From: Polaribacter sp. SA4-10
Lineage (GTDB): Bacteria; Bacteroidota; Bacteroidia; Flavobacteriales; Flavobacteriaceae
Length of the DNA stretch: 64,000 nucleotides
NCBI RefSeq assembly: GCF_002163835.1
Contig: NZ_CP019331.1
Coordinates: forward strand, 992,001 to 1,056,000
Direction: 5' to 3'
Part shown: piece after piece, positions 17,464 through 25,527 of the stretch
Layout of the letters: every line of letters begins with the position of its first letter
How positions within the stretch are numbered: the stretch's first letter is position 1
Made by a program: the position numbers and the translations under genes
The notes under the pieces: generated by a model
What the model saw: only the letters and a program-made list of their open reading frames with translations
Told to the model about the DNA's origin: nothing
Database searches by the model: none

Positions 17464-18617
17464 TTCTTTGCTTTTTTTATTGCTTGTTCAATATCAGAAA
17501 TTAAATCTTCTGTTTCTTCAATACCTACAGAAAACCTGATTAATCCATCTTTAATTCCTCTTTCTAGGCGCTCTTCTTCATTTAATAGCGCATGTGTAGT
17601 TTGTGTAGGACTTACAGTTGTACTCTCAACACCTCCTAAACTCATAGAAGGTTTTATCAATTGTAAACTGTTTTGAAATTTCATTGCATCAATTCCTTTC
17701 TTCAATTCGAAGGATAGCATGGCACCAAAACCTTTCATTTGTTTTTTTGCTATTTCATATTGTGGGTGACTTTTTAATCCTGGATAATAAACGCTATCAA
17801 TATTAGGATTACCTTCAAAGTATTCAGCCATAATCTGCGCATTTTTTGTTTGCTCCTTTACACGCAAATTCATGGTTTTTAAACTTCTCTCTAATAACCA
17901 AACTGTTTGATCACTCAAATTACCACCAAAATTAATAGCTGTTTTCCAAATCTGCTCTATATGCTCTTTTGATGCCGCAACTGCACCCGCAGAAATATCA
18001 GAATGACCACCCATATATTTTGTTGCAGAATGTAAAATGATGTCCATTCCAAAATCAACAGGATTTTGATTGATAGGTGATGCAAACGTATTATCAATCA
18101 TTGTTATAATACTATGATCTTTGGCAATTTTAGAAATTGCTTTCATATCTGTAATCCCTAATAATGGATTTGAAGGTGTTTCTATATAAAGAATCTTGGT
18201 GTTTTTTTTGATTAAGCTTTTAAAATCATCCGCATTATCACTTTCTGTAAAAGAATATTCTATTCCGTATTTATCAAATTCTGAAACTACAAAATTATAC
18301 GTGCCTCCATAAATTACTTGTTGAATAATTACATGATCCCCTTTTTGTAAAAAAGCTAACATAGCATTAGAAATTGCAGCCATTCCTGAACTAAAAATCA
18401 AAGCATCTTCTGTATGCTCTAAAGCTGCTATTTTTTTACGCAACATTTCTTGATTTGGTGTATTTAAATATCGTGGATACCGTTTAACATCTACACCATC
18501 AAAAGCATAAGAAGTAGACATGTAAATTGGCGAGATTGCTCCTTTAAATTGCTCATCTTTTACTTCACCAACGTGAACGCAAGTTGTGTTTATTCCTAGT
18601 TTTTTTGATTCTTTCAT
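17460..18617 (-). CDS. Trans-sulfuration PLP enzyme (cystathionine gamma-synthase/lyase family)
   Basis: This 385-residue Cys/Met-metabolism PLP enzyme has the Schiff-base Lys in S-A-T-K-Y-M-G-G-H-S-D and the Asp of I-D-N-T-F-A. The N-terminal S-T-S-Y-A-F and C-terminal S-L-G-G-V-E-S-T and R-F-S-V-G-I-E-E motifs are standard. Sequence alone does not decide between cystathionine gamma-synthase, gamma-lyase and methionine gamma-lyase. It is a single gene, convergent with DUF2490 and divergent from the DUF2520 gene at 18690. Acts in the cytoplasm. Confidence 0.92.
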   Translation of the reverse strand: MKESKKLGINTTCVHVGEVKDEQFKGAISPIYMSTSYAFDGVDVKRYPRYLNTPNQEMLRKKIAALEHTEDALIFSSGMAAISNAMLAFLQKGDHVIIQQVIYGGTYNFVVSEFDKYGIEYSFTESDNADDFKSLIKKNTKILYIETPSNPLLGITDMKAISKIAKDHSIITMIDNTFASPINQNPVDFGMDIILHSATKYMGGHSDISAGAVAASKEHIEQIWKTAINFGGNLSDQTVWLLERSLKTMNLRVKEQTKNAQIMAEYFEGNPNIDSVYYPGLKSHPQYEIAKKQMKGFGAMLSFELKKGIDAMKFQNSLQLIKPSMSLGGVESTTVSPTQTTHALLNEEERLERGIKDGLIRFSVGIEETEDLISDIEQAIKKAKN

Positions 18618-18689
18618 TTGTATCCTATTTTATAGCTAATTTACTAAATACGTTTCTAATCCTCCAATAATTTTCAATATCTTCGTTTT

Positions 18690-19391
18690 ATGATTTCAGT
18701 AGTAGTAATAGGTAAGGGAAACGTAGCTACACATCTTAATAATGCTTTGTTAAAAGCTGAAGATGTAACAGTTACACAAATTAATTCTAGAAAATTAGAA
18801 AATATTCCAGCAGCAGATGTTACTATTATTGCAGTTTCTGATGATGCAATTGCAGAAGTTTCATCAAAAATAGAAAACTCTTTTGTTGTTCATGCCTCTG
18901 GAGCTTCAGATTTAAACGTATTAAAAAATAGTAAAAGAAAAGGTGTCTTTTATATGCTTCAAACTTTTTCTAAAGATAAAAAAGTCGACTTTTCTAAAAT
19001 TCCTTTTTGTTTGGAAGCTGAAAATGAAAATGATTATTTAGTACTTAAAAAATTAGCTGAATCAATAGGAGAAAAAGTATATTCTGTAAATTCTGAGCAA
19101 CGCAAAGCATTACATGTTGCTGCCGTTTTTGTAAATAATTTTACAAATCATTTATATAAAATCGGGAATGACATTTGCAACGAACACAATGTTCCGTTTG
19201 ACGTTTTAAAACCATTAATTAAAGAAACGGCTTCAAAAATTGAAATACTTTCACCTAAAGAAGCACAAACAGGACCTGCAATTAGAAATGATAAAAATAC
19301 CATTGAAAATCATTTAGAATTACTAAATAAAAATCAACAAGAAATTTATAAAACAATTACAAAATCAATCCAAAATGGAAGTAAGCTATAA
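18690..19391 (+). CDS. Rossmann-fold DUF2520 protein
   Basis: This 233-residue protein has an N-terminal NAD(P)-binding Rossmann domain (V-V-I-G-K-G-N-V-A-T-H-L, about 1-110) resembling the F420/6-phosphogluconate dehydrogenase fold. A helical C-terminal DUF2520 domain follows, with A-L-H-V-A-A-V-F-V-N-N-F-T-N-H-L and G-P-A-I-R-N-D. It overlaps the next gene, a KdsC-like phosphatase, by 17 bp, so the two are translationally coupled. The reaction is unknown, though the same pair is commonly found together in this phylum. Confidence 0.9.
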   Translation: MISVVVIGKGNVATHLNNALLKAEDVTVTQINSRKLENIPAADVTIIAVSDDAIAEVSSKIENSFVVHASGASDLNVLKNSKRKGVFYMLQTFSKDKKVDFSKIPFCLEAENENDYLVLKKLAESIGEKVYSVNSEQRKALHVAAVFVNNFTNHLYKIGNDICNEHNVPFDVLKPLIKETASKIEILSPKEAQTGPAIRNDKNTIENHLELLNKNQQEIYKTITKSIQNGSKL

Positions 19392-19902
19392 ACAATTATT
19401 ACACAATATAAGTACATTAATTTTTGACGTAGATGGAGTTCTAACAAACGGAATGGTAACAATAATGCCAGATGGAGAGTTGGTAAGACACATGAATATT
19501 AAAGATGGGTTTGCCCTTAAAACTGCTGTAGATAAAGGCTTAAATGTTTGTATTATTTCTGGAGGAACAAATGAAGGTGTAAGAAAACGTTTAGCCAATT
19601 TAGGAATAAAAGATATCTACTTAGGCGCTCATGATAAAATTAAACAATACAATGAATTGGTAGAAAAGTATAATTTAAAACCAGAGAATGTCTTGTATAT
19701 GGGAGATGATATTCCTGATTTTCCGGTTATGAAATTGGTTGGTTTGCCTACTTGCCCAAATGATGCTGTTCAAGAAATTCAAAAAATTAGTAAATATATT
19801 TCTAACAAAAAAGGTGGTGAAGGTTGTGTTAGAGATGTCATTGAACAAATACTTTTAGTTCAAGGAAAATGGGTACACAGCTTTGATGCAAAATATGACT
19901 AA
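19375..19902 (+). CDS. KdsC-like HAD phosphatase (KDO-8-phosphate phosphatase)
   Basis: It probably removes the phosphate of 3-deoxy-D-manno-octulosonate-8-phosphate in KDO synthesis for lipopolysaccharide. The 175-residue C0-type HAD protein has motif I D-V-D-G-V-L-T (nucleophile and general acid Asp), motif II I-I-S-G, and motif III/IV Y-M-G-D-D-I-P-D. The C-terminal C-P-N-D-A and G-G-E-G-C-V-R-D strongly resemble KdsC, which is a cap-less tetramer. It overlaps the upstream DUF2520 gene by 17 bp. Confidence 0.88.
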   Translation: MEVSYKQLLHNISTLIFDVDGVLTNGMVTIMPDGELVRHMNIKDGFALKTAVDKGLNVCIISGGTNEGVRKRLANLGIKDIYLGAHDKIKQYNELVEKYNLKPENVLYMGDDIPDFPVMKLVGLPTCPNDAVQEIQKISKYISNKKGGEGCVRDVIEQILLVQGKWVHSFDAKYD

Positions 19903-19904
19903 AT

Positions 19905-19936
19905 AAAAACTGCCTAATTGTAGGTAACAAGTTTTT
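19905..19936 (+). terminator. Terminator after the KdsC-like gene
   Basis: AAAAACT (19905-19911) pairs with AGTTTTT (19930-19936), with an inner CCTA/TAGG stem. It lies just after the stop codon. Confidence 0.55.
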
Positions 19937-19970
19937 ATAAAGTTTTTCTATATTTACAAAAAGTCATTTT

Positions 19971-20396
19971 ATGAAAACAAAATCCTTTATTTTATTATTT
20001 TTTGTAATAACAATTACCACGCAATCACAAACTATTTTTGGAAAATGGAATTCTAAAGATGATGCAACTGGTAAAATAGACTCTGTTATTGAAGTTTATG
20101 AAAAAGAAGGAAGAGCTTTTGCTAAAGTGGTAGAAATTACAAATCCTAAAAGAAAAAATGCACTTTGCAAAGATTGTGAAGGAGAAAGTAAAGACCAACC
20201 TATTTTAGGTTTAAACATTTTAACAGGTTTAGAAAAAGAGGGAGATGAATGGTCTGGCGGAGAAATTCTAGATCCTAGAAATGGAAAAGTTTACAAATGC
20301 TATGTGAGACTAATAAAAGGTAATAAATTAAAATTACGCGGTTATATAGGGATCTCTCTTTTTGGAAAAACAGCTTACTGGGAAAGAGTTGATTAG
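19971..20396 (+). CDS. Secreted DUF2147 protein
   Basis: This 141-residue protein has a signal peptide (cleavage after T-Q-S-Q, near residue 20) and a DUF2147 domain: I-F-G-K-W-N-S-K-D near the N-terminus, a C-K-D-C-E-G pair, and G-G-E-I-L-D-P-R-N-G-K-V-Y-K-C-Y followed by L-R-G-Y-I-G-I-S-L-F-G. DUF2147 proteins are small lipocalin-like periplasmic proteins of unknown function. The gene has its own leader, and a heptamer repeat array follows it. Confidence 0.88.
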   Translation: MKTKSFILLFFVITITTQSQTIFGKWNSKDDATGKIDSVIEVYEKEGRAFAKVVEITNPKRKNALCKDCEGESKDQPILGLNILTGLEKEGDEWSGGEILDPRNGKVYKCYVRLIKGNKLKLRGYIGISLFGKTAYWERVD

Positions 20397-20400
20397 TATT

Positions 20401-20470
20401 CAGTTAGCGGTTAGCGGTTAGCGGTGAACAGTTCGCAGTTGGCAGTTGGCAGTTGGCAGTTGGCAGTTAG
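20401..20470 (+). repeat. Heptamer tandem repeat, 10 units
   Basis: Ten 7-bp units lie in one unbroken register (20401-20470): CAGTTAG, CGGTTAG twice, CGGTGAA, CAGTTCG, CAGTTGG four times, CAGTTAG. The array lies between the convergent DUF2147 and pcm genes. Four identical adjacent units suggest slippage-driven copy-number change. Confidence 0.9.
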
Positions 20471-20516
20471 TAAAAAAAATAACATCCATTTTTAGAATAC
20501 CAAAAAAATTACGCTT

Positions 20517-21158
20517 TTAGTTCTTTTCTTCTAACATTGGTACAAAAGCAAAATCGCCTAGCTCATGTTTTTCAAATTCTTTGGCAGATTTTCTTATAAA
20601 CAAGGTCATAATTTGTGTTTTATCTCCAACAGGAATTAACAACAGCCCTCCTACTTTTAATTGTGCTAACAATGGTTTTGGTACAAATGGCGCACCAGCA
20701 GTAACTATAATTTTATCAAAAGGTGCTTGTTCTGGTAAACCTTTATAACCATCACCAAAAATAAATTTCTTTGGCTTATAGCCTAATTTTGGCAAAAACA
20801 AAGAGGTCTTTTTAAACAATTCTCGTTGTCTTTCTATCGAATATACTTCTGCTTTTAACGCTAACAAAACGGCAGTTTGATAACCAGAACCTGTACCAAT
20901 TTCTAAAACTTTATCTCCGTTTTTAATTTCTAACGTTTGCGATTGAAACGCTACTGTATAAGGCATAGAAATTGTTTGCTCTGCTGCAATAGGAAATGCT
21001 TTGTCTTGATATGCATGGTTTTCAAAACTACTATCTATAAATAAATGACGTGGAATTTGACGCACTGCATTCAATACATTTTTATCTGTAATTCCTTTTA
21101 ATTCTAATACGTTAGCCAATTGGTTTCTAAGCCCTTGATGTTTTGCAGTGTCTTTCAA
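20517..21158 (-). CDS. pcm: Protein-L-isoaspartate O-methyltransferase
   Basis: It methylates isoaspartyl residues in damaged proteins with S-adenosylmethionine, in the cytoplasm. The 213-residue chain carries the PCMT pattern I-P-R-H-L-F-I near 35, the I-S-M-P-Y-T-V-A stretch, SAM motif I V-L-E-I-G-T-G-S-G-Y-Q and the motif I-I-V-T-A-G-A-P. The length is the family norm. It is a single gene on the minus strand, divergent from the oxidoreductase at 21276. Confidence 0.94.
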   Translation of the reverse strand: MKDTAKHQGLRNQLANVLELKGITDKNVLNAVRQIPRHLFIDSSFENHAYQDKAFPIAAEQTISMPYTVAFQSQTLEIKNGDKVLEIGTGSGYQTAVLLALKAEVYSIERQRELFKKTSLFLPKLGYKPKKFIFGDGYKGLPEQAPFDKIIVTAGAPFVPKPLLAQLKVGGLLLIPVGDKTQIMTLFIRKSAKEFEKHELGDFAFVPMLEEKN

Positions 21159-21219
21159 TTATTCTATTTTTCTAAAGTCTAAAAATACTAATAAATCTAA
21201 ATAAATTCTTATAAAATTG

Positions 21220-21227
21220 TATCTTTG
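21220..21227 (+). promoter_or_regulatory. Candidate -7 box before the Gfo/Idh/MocA gene
   Basis: TATCTTTG fits the Bacteroidota TAnnTTTG consensus and lies about 48 bp before the start codon. A -33 TTTG is not clear. Confidence 0.45.
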
Positions 21228-21275
21228 TTTTTGTCGGTTTTTTAAAAATCGTAAAACATACAAAAACAAGAGTTT

Positions 21276-22235
21276 ATGCTAAAAGCAGGAGTATTAGGTG
21301 CAGGTCATCTAGGAAAAATTCATCTTCGTTTATTAGAACAATCAGAGAAATATGAATTAGTAGGATTTTATGATCCGTTTACAGAAAATGCACAAAAAGT
21401 TGCTAAAGACTTTGGGTATAAATTATTTGATTCTATTGAAGATTTAATTGATGCAGTAGAGGTTGTAGATATTGTAACACCAACGCTTTCTCATTTTGAT
21501 TGTGCAAAATTAGCTATTGAAAAAGGACGTCATATTTTTATTGAAAAACCAATTACAAAAACTGTTTTAGAAGCAGATGCAATTAAAACATTAGCGAGTC
21601 AACATCATGTAAAAGGACAAGTTGGTCATGTAGAGCGTTTTAACCCCGCATTTATAGCAGTTAATAAAATGATTGATACACCAATGTTTATTGAAACTCA
21701 CAGATTAGCAGAATTTAATCCTAGAGGAACAGATGTTCCTGTGGTTTTAGATTTAATGATTCATGATATTGATATTATTCTTTCTGTTGTAGACTCTAAA
21801 GTAAAAAGTGTGCACGCAAGTGGGATCTCTGTTATTTCTGAAACTCCGGATATTGCAAATGCTAGAATTGAGTTTGAAAACGGTTGTGTTGCAAACTTAA
21901 CTGCAAGTAGAATCTCTATGAAAAATATGCGTAAATCTAGATTTTTTCAGAAAGACGCTTATATTTCTGTCGATTTTTTAGCAAAAAGTTCTGAAGTTGT
22001 AAGAATGAAAGAGGTTCCTAAAAAACCAGATGAATTTGCAATGATTTTACAAAATGCAGAAGGTGTTAAAAAACAAATTTATTTTGATAATCCTGAAGTT
22101 GGTAAAAACAACGCTATTTTAGATGAACTAGATTCTTTTGCAGATGCAATAAACAATAATACAACACCTATTGTTAGTTTACACCAAGGAGCTGAAGCTC
22201 TTAGAGTTGCACAACAAATTATAGATTGTTTCTAA
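21276..22235 (+). CDS. Gfo/Idh/MocA-family NAD(P)-dependent oxidoreductase
   Basis: This 319-residue protein has the N-terminal Rossmann motif G-V-L-G-A-G-H-L-G-K-I-H and the family signature E-K-P-I-T-K-T at about 95-100. H-V-E-R-F-N-P-A and the D-L-M-I-H-D-I-D-I-I stretch lie in the C-terminal domain. Members oxidise or reduce sugars and cyclitols; the substrate cannot be told. It is followed by a repeat element and then by a hydroxyacyl-CoA dehydrogenase gene. Cytoplasmic. Confidence 0.9.
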   Translation: MLKAGVLGAGHLGKIHLRLLEQSEKYELVGFYDPFTENAQKVAKDFGYKLFDSIEDLIDAVEVVDIVTPTLSHFDCAKLAIEKGRHIFIEKPITKTVLEADAIKTLASQHHVKGQVGHVERFNPAFIAVNKMIDTPMFIETHRLAEFNPRGTDVPVVLDLMIHDIDIILSVVDSKVKSVHASGISVISETPDIANARIEFENGCVANLTASRISMKNMRKSRFFQKDAYISVDFLAKSSEVVRMKEVPKKPDEFAMILQNAEGVKKQIYFDNPEVGKNNAILDELDSFADAINNNTTPIVSLHQGAEALRVAQQIIDCF

Positions 22236-22251
22236 AAATTAATAAATAAAC

Positions 22252-22335
22252 GCGTTAGGGATTGAGCGGTTTGTTTGAGCTCTTTTTGTCTTTTTCTGAC
22301 AAAAAAGCGAGTAGCGAAAGCCTGTTAAAACGCCC
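22252..22335 (+). repeat. Dispersed intergenic repeat, copy 3 (short form)
   Basis: It starts GCGTTAGGGATTGA and ends AAAACGCCC. The centre is a hairpin TTTTTGTC/GACAAAAA (22283-22290, 22298-22305). It is the best-preserved copy in the window; the others are at 4247-4398 and 8241-8324. It lies between the oxidoreductase and dehydrogenase genes and may also act as a terminator. Confidence 0.7.
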
Positions 22336-22353
22336 AAATAAAAACTTTTTACA

Positions 22354-23241
22354 ATGAAAAATATAGCAATTATTGGAGCTGGAACAATGGGAAATGGAAT
22401 TGCCCACACGTTTGCTCAGTTTAATTATAATGTACAATTAATTGATGTTTCACAAGCTGCTTTAGACAGAGGAATGGCTACTATTTCTAAGAATTTAGAT
22501 AGAATGGTTGCTAAAGAAAAAATTTCTGAAGCTGATAAAAAACAAACTTTAAGTAATATTACTACCTATACTTCTATAAAAGAAGGGGTAACAAATGCAA
22601 GTTTGGTTGTTGAAGCTGCTACTGAAAATTTAGCCTTAAAATCTAAAATTTTTAAAGAATTAGACGAAGCTTGCCCAAAAGACACAATTTTGGCAACAAA
22701 TACGTCTTCAATTTCTATTACTCAGATTGCTGCTGTTACAAGTAGACCAGATAAAGTGATTGGAATGCATTTTATGAATCCTGTTCCTATTATGAAGTTG
22801 GTGGAAATTATTAGAGGTTATAATACTTCTGATGATGTGATGAAATTTACGGTTGAACTTTCTAAAAAAGTGAATAAGACTCCGGTTGCAGTGAATGATT
22901 ATCCTGGTTTTGTTGCCAACAGAATTTTAATGCCAATGATTAACGAATCTATTGAAACTTTATACAACGGAGTTGCTGGTGTTAAAGAAATTGATACGGT
23001 TATGATGTTAGGAATGGCGCATCCAATGGGACCTTTACAATTAGCAGATTTTATTGGTTTAGATGTTTGTTTGTCTATTTTAAATGTAATGCATGATGGA
23101 TTTAAAAACCCTAAATATGCTCCTTGTCCGTTATTAGTAAATATGGTAATGGCTGGAAAATTAGGTGTAAAATCTGGTGAAGGTTTTTACGATTATTCAG
23201 AGAATAGAAAAGCTGAAAAGGTTGCAAAAATGTTTTCTTAA
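22354..23241 (+). CDS. 3-hydroxyacyl-CoA (3-hydroxybutyryl-CoA) dehydrogenase
   Basis: This 295-residue NAD-dependent enzyme interconverts 3-hydroxyacyl-CoA and 3-ketoacyl-CoA in fatty acid or butyrate-type metabolism. It has the Rossmann motif I-I-G-A-G-T-M-G-N-G-I-A-H, the active-site His/Glu region M-H-F-M-N-P-V-P and L-V-E-I-I-R-G, and the dimer-domain motif V-N-D-Y-P-G-F-V-A-N-R-I. It is the short, single-domain form, as in butyrate-type dehydrogenases. The next gene starts on the last base of its stop codon. Confidence 0.93.
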   Translation: MKNIAIIGAGTMGNGIAHTFAQFNYNVQLIDVSQAALDRGMATISKNLDRMVAKEKISEADKKQTLSNITTYTSIKEGVTNASLVVEAATENLALKSKIFKELDEACPKDTILATNTSSISITQIAAVTSRPDKVIGMHFMNPVPIMKLVEIIRGYNTSDDVMKFTVELSKKVNKTPVAVNDYPGFVANRILMPMINESIETLYNGVAGVKEIDTVMMLGMAHPMGPLQLADFIGLDVCLSILNVMHDGFKNPKYAPCPLLVNMVMAGKLGVKSGEGFYDYSENRKAEKVAKMFS

Positions 23242-23882
23242 TGAAAAATAGTTTTTTAAGTATTTTTTTACTTTTTGTTGTGCTGCTTTCTTATAGTCAA
23301 GAGAAAAATAAACCTATTCTAAAACCTTATAAAGTTGGTTTTTTATACAGTTTTGGTACAAATGAAAATTTTTTTTTTGATGATTTAGATTATACATATA
23401 CTACAAGTACTTATAAAGCTCAGGCTTTTTTTAACATTGGAAATTGGAAAAATATTGACCTAGAATTAATAATACAGCCTCAGATCCAATTTATAAAACA
23501 TCAGTTGATTAACGAGCAATTTATAACTCCAGATCAGGAAAATTATTTAGAAAAAAGAACTGAATTTACACAAGTCAAAAACATGAACTTATATGGTTTA
23601 GAGTTTGGTTTTGGAGCAAAAAAGAAATTAACAGAAAAGTTAAATTTACTAGGAGCAATAAGTTTAGGTTTTTCTTACATTGATGCAAGAACAGAACGTT
23701 TAGCAAAAGGATTTACGTTTATAGAAAATTTCTCTTTAGGGTTTTCATATAAAACATTAAAAAGATACGAACTATATCTTGGAACCAGCTTTGGGCATGT
23801 TTCTAATTTAAATTTTCAAAAACCAAATGATGGATACAATATTCTAGGTTTAGACATTGGATTTTCTTACCTATTAAAATAA
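23241..23882 (+). CDS. Small outer-membrane beta-barrel protein
   Basis: This 213-residue protein has a signal peptide (hydrophobic core, cleavage after S-Y-S-Q) and the alternating pattern of an outer-membrane barrel, with G-L-E-F-G-F-G and a final F-S-Y-L-L-K. Its ATG overlaps the TAA of the dehydrogenase gene by one base (TAATG), which implies translational coupling, an odd pairing with a CoA-pathway enzyme. A strong terminator follows. The function is unknown. Confidence 0.8.
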   Translation: MKNSFLSIFLLFVVLLSYSQEKNKPILKPYKVGFLYSFGTNENFFFDDLDYTYTTSTYKAQAFFNIGNWKNIDLELIIQPQIQFIKHQLINEQFITPDQENYLEKRTEFTQVKNMNLYGLEFGFGAKKKLTEKLNLLGAISLGFSYIDARTERLAKGFTFIENFSLGFSYKTLKRYELYLGTSFGHVSNLNFQKPNDGYNILGLDIGFSYLLK

Positions 23883-23914
23883 AAAAAAGGAACTCAACTG
23901 AGTTCCTTTTTTTT
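23881..23914. terminator. Bidirectional terminator between the barrel gene and dps
   Basis: GGAACTCA and TGAGTTCC form a perfect stem with a 2-nt loop, flanked by A-runs and T-runs. It serves both convergent genes. Confidence 0.8.
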
Positions 23915-23933
23915 ATTTTAAATTTTTATTTTT

Positions 23934-24407
23934 TTACTTTCCTAACCACGCATTTAACATCCAAATTGTTTTTTCTTGTTCAGCTATAAAATCGCTCATC
24001 ATAGAGTTTGTGCCTTCATCAGAAGCTTCATCTGAAAGACCTAAAATTACTCTCTCGATTTTAAGTAATTCAGAAAGAGAATTTACAACCAACTCAACAC
24101 CCTCTACATCATTAGAAATATTATTTCCTACTGGCACAGAAGCTTCTTTTATATAGTCTGAAAAAGTATGTAATGGTGTTCCTTGTAAAGTTAAAATACG
24201 TTCTGCTATTTCGTCAATTTTAATTTGAGAATCTGTATAAAACTCTTCAAACTTTACATGTAATTCAAAAAAGTTCTTTCCTTTAATATTCCAATGTAAA
24301 CCTCTTAAGTTCTGATAATATATTTGAAAATTAGCCAATAACCCGTTTAAATTTAGTGCTAAATATTCAGTTTCTTTTTTATCTAATCCTAAAATTGTTT
24401 TGTTCAT
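23934..24407 (-). CDS. dps: Dps-family ferritin-like protein
   Basis: This 157-residue protein sequesters iron and protects DNA from peroxide, usually as a dodecamer. The ferroxidase signature Q-N-L-R-G-L-H-W-N-I-K-G is followed by F-E-L-H-V-K-F-E-E-F-Y and D-E-I-A-E-R-I. It is divergent from an OxyR-type regulator, 106 bp apart, with a perfect inverted repeat between them. This is the classic arrangement of an OxyR target. Confidence 0.93.
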   Translation of the reverse strand: MNKTILGLDKKETEYLALNLNGLLANFQIYYQNLRGLHWNIKGKNFFELHVKFEEFYTDSQIKIDEIAERILTLQGTPLHTFSDYIKEASVPVGNNISNDVEGVELVVNSLSELLKIERVILGLSDEASDEGTNSMMSDFIAEQEKTIWMLNAWLGK

Positions 24408-24433
24408 GTCTTTATCCTTTTTTATTAATACCG

Positions 24434-24441
24434 TAAATTTA
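24434..24441 (-). promoter_or_regulatory. Candidate -7 box for dps
   Basis: TAAATTTA on the minus strand fits TAnnTTT(G/A). It is 17 nt from the AAAACTAT/ATAGTTTT repeat and 27 bp before the dps start codon. Confidence 0.35.
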
Positions 24442-24458
24442 TGATAAATTTAAGCCTT

Positions 24459-24485
24459 AAAACTATAATTACAATTGATAGTTTT
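24459..24485. promoter_or_regulatory. Candidate OxyR operator (inverted repeat between dps and oxyR)
   Basis: AAAACTAT (24459-24466) and ATAGTTTT (24478-24485) are a perfect 8-bp inverted repeat with 11 bp between, the half-sites matching the ATAG/CTAT elements of OxyR sites and the T-N11-A form of LysR boxes. It is centred about -44 relative to the presumed dps start and borders the TATCTTTA box (24488-24495) of oxyR. Confidence 0.6.
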
Positions 24486-24513
24486 AATATCTTTATCAAA
24501 AATTTTTATACCA

Positions 24514-25455
24514 ATGACTATTACTCAATTAAAATATGTTCTATCAGTTGCAGAGTATCAAAATTTTACTGTTGCAGCGGAGCACAGTTTTGTTACGCAA
24601 CCAACATTAAGCATGCAGATTCAAAAGTTAGAGGATGAATTGAATGTGAAAATATTTAATCGATCTAAAAAACCAATTGAATTAACCGAAGTTGGAAAAA
24701 AAATAGTACAACAGGCAAAAGTTATTGTTGATGAAAGTAATAGAATTCTAGATATTGTTCATCAACAAAAAGGATTTATTGGAGGTGAGTTTAAATTGGG
24801 AATTATCCCTACAATTATGCCCACTTTATTACCAATGTTTTTAAATAATTTTACAAAAAAACATCCAAAAGTTAAATTAATTATTGAAGAGTTGACTACA
24901 GAAGAAATTATTAAAAAACTAACAGATGGACATATAGATGCGGCTATTGCTGCGACTCCTTTAGAGAATGAAAACATAAAAGAAAAACCATTATATTATG
25001 AACCTTTTGTAGGTTTAGTACCTCAAAACCATAGACTATATAATCATAAAACAATTACTGCAGATGAGTTAGAAATGGATGATATTTTAATATTAGAAGA
25101 CGGACATTGTTTTAAGGATAGTGTTCTTAATTTATGTAGAACACATAAAACTGATAATAAAAAAAGATTTCAAGTAAAAAGTGGAAGTTTTGATACTTTG
25201 ATTAAACTTTCTAAAGAAGGTTTAGGAATGACGTTGCTGCCTTATTTACATACATTAGATTTAAATGACGTTGATAAAAGTTATTTACGTGAATTTACAA
25301 ATCCTCCACCAGCAAGGGAAGTGAGTTTAATTTACCATAAATCGCAATTAAAAATGCAATTAATTGAGGCTTTAAAGAAAACTATTGATGGTGTTATTAG
25401 AGGTGCAATTTCTTTTTCTGATGTAAAAATTATTAGTCCTTTACAGAAAAAATAA
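24514..25455 (+). CDS. oxyR: OxyR-type LysR-family regulator (hydrogen peroxide sensor)
   Basis: It activates peroxide-defence genes such as dps when an intramolecular disulfide forms. It has an N-terminal winged helix-turn-helix (F-T-V-A-A-E-H-S-F-V-T-Q-P-T-L-S-M-Q-I-Q-K-L-E) and a substrate-binding-like domain. With the ATG at 24514 the Cys residues in G-H-C-F-K-D-S-V-L-N-L-C fall at 199 and 208, the same numbers as the redox pair of E. coli OxyR. This confirms the start over an upstream TTG at 24475, which lies inside the operator repeat. The protein is then 313 residues. Confidence 0.92.
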   Translation: MTITQLKYVLSVAEYQNFTVAAEHSFVTQPTLSMQIQKLEDELNVKIFNRSKKPIELTEVGKKIVQQAKVIVDESNRILDIVHQQKGFIGGEFKLGIIPTIMPTLLPMFLNNFTKKHPKVKLIIEELTTEEIIKKLTDGHIDAAIAATPLENENIKEKPLYYEPFVGLVPQNHRLYNHKTITADELEMDDILILEDGHCFKDSVLNLCRTHKTDNKKRFQVKSGSFDTLIKLSKEGLGMTLLPYLHTLDLNDVDKSYLREFTNPPPAREVSLIYHKSQLKMQLIEALKKTIDGVIRGAISFSDVKIISPLQKK

Positions 25456-25474
25456 TTTATCACTTATATATTCA

Positions 25475-25507
25475 AAAAAAAAAGGAAGCTAAATAGCTTC
25501 CTTTTTT
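25475..25507. terminator. Bidirectional terminator between oxyR and the ABC-F gene
   Basis: GGAAGCTA and TAGCTTCC (25484-25491, 25494-25501) form a stem with a 2-nt loop, flanked by A- and T-runs. Confidence 0.8.
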
Positions 25508-25527
25508 AAATTAAATATTTTTAATTA

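Noticed and set aside
20401..20470. CRISPR-like array
   Set aside because: Units are contiguous heptamers without spacers, so this is a tandem repeat and not a CRISPR.
24475..24513. Upstream TTG start of oxyR
   Set aside because: It overlaps the inverted repeat operator and -7 box; the ATG at 24514 places the redox Cys at 199/208 as in E. coli OxyR.
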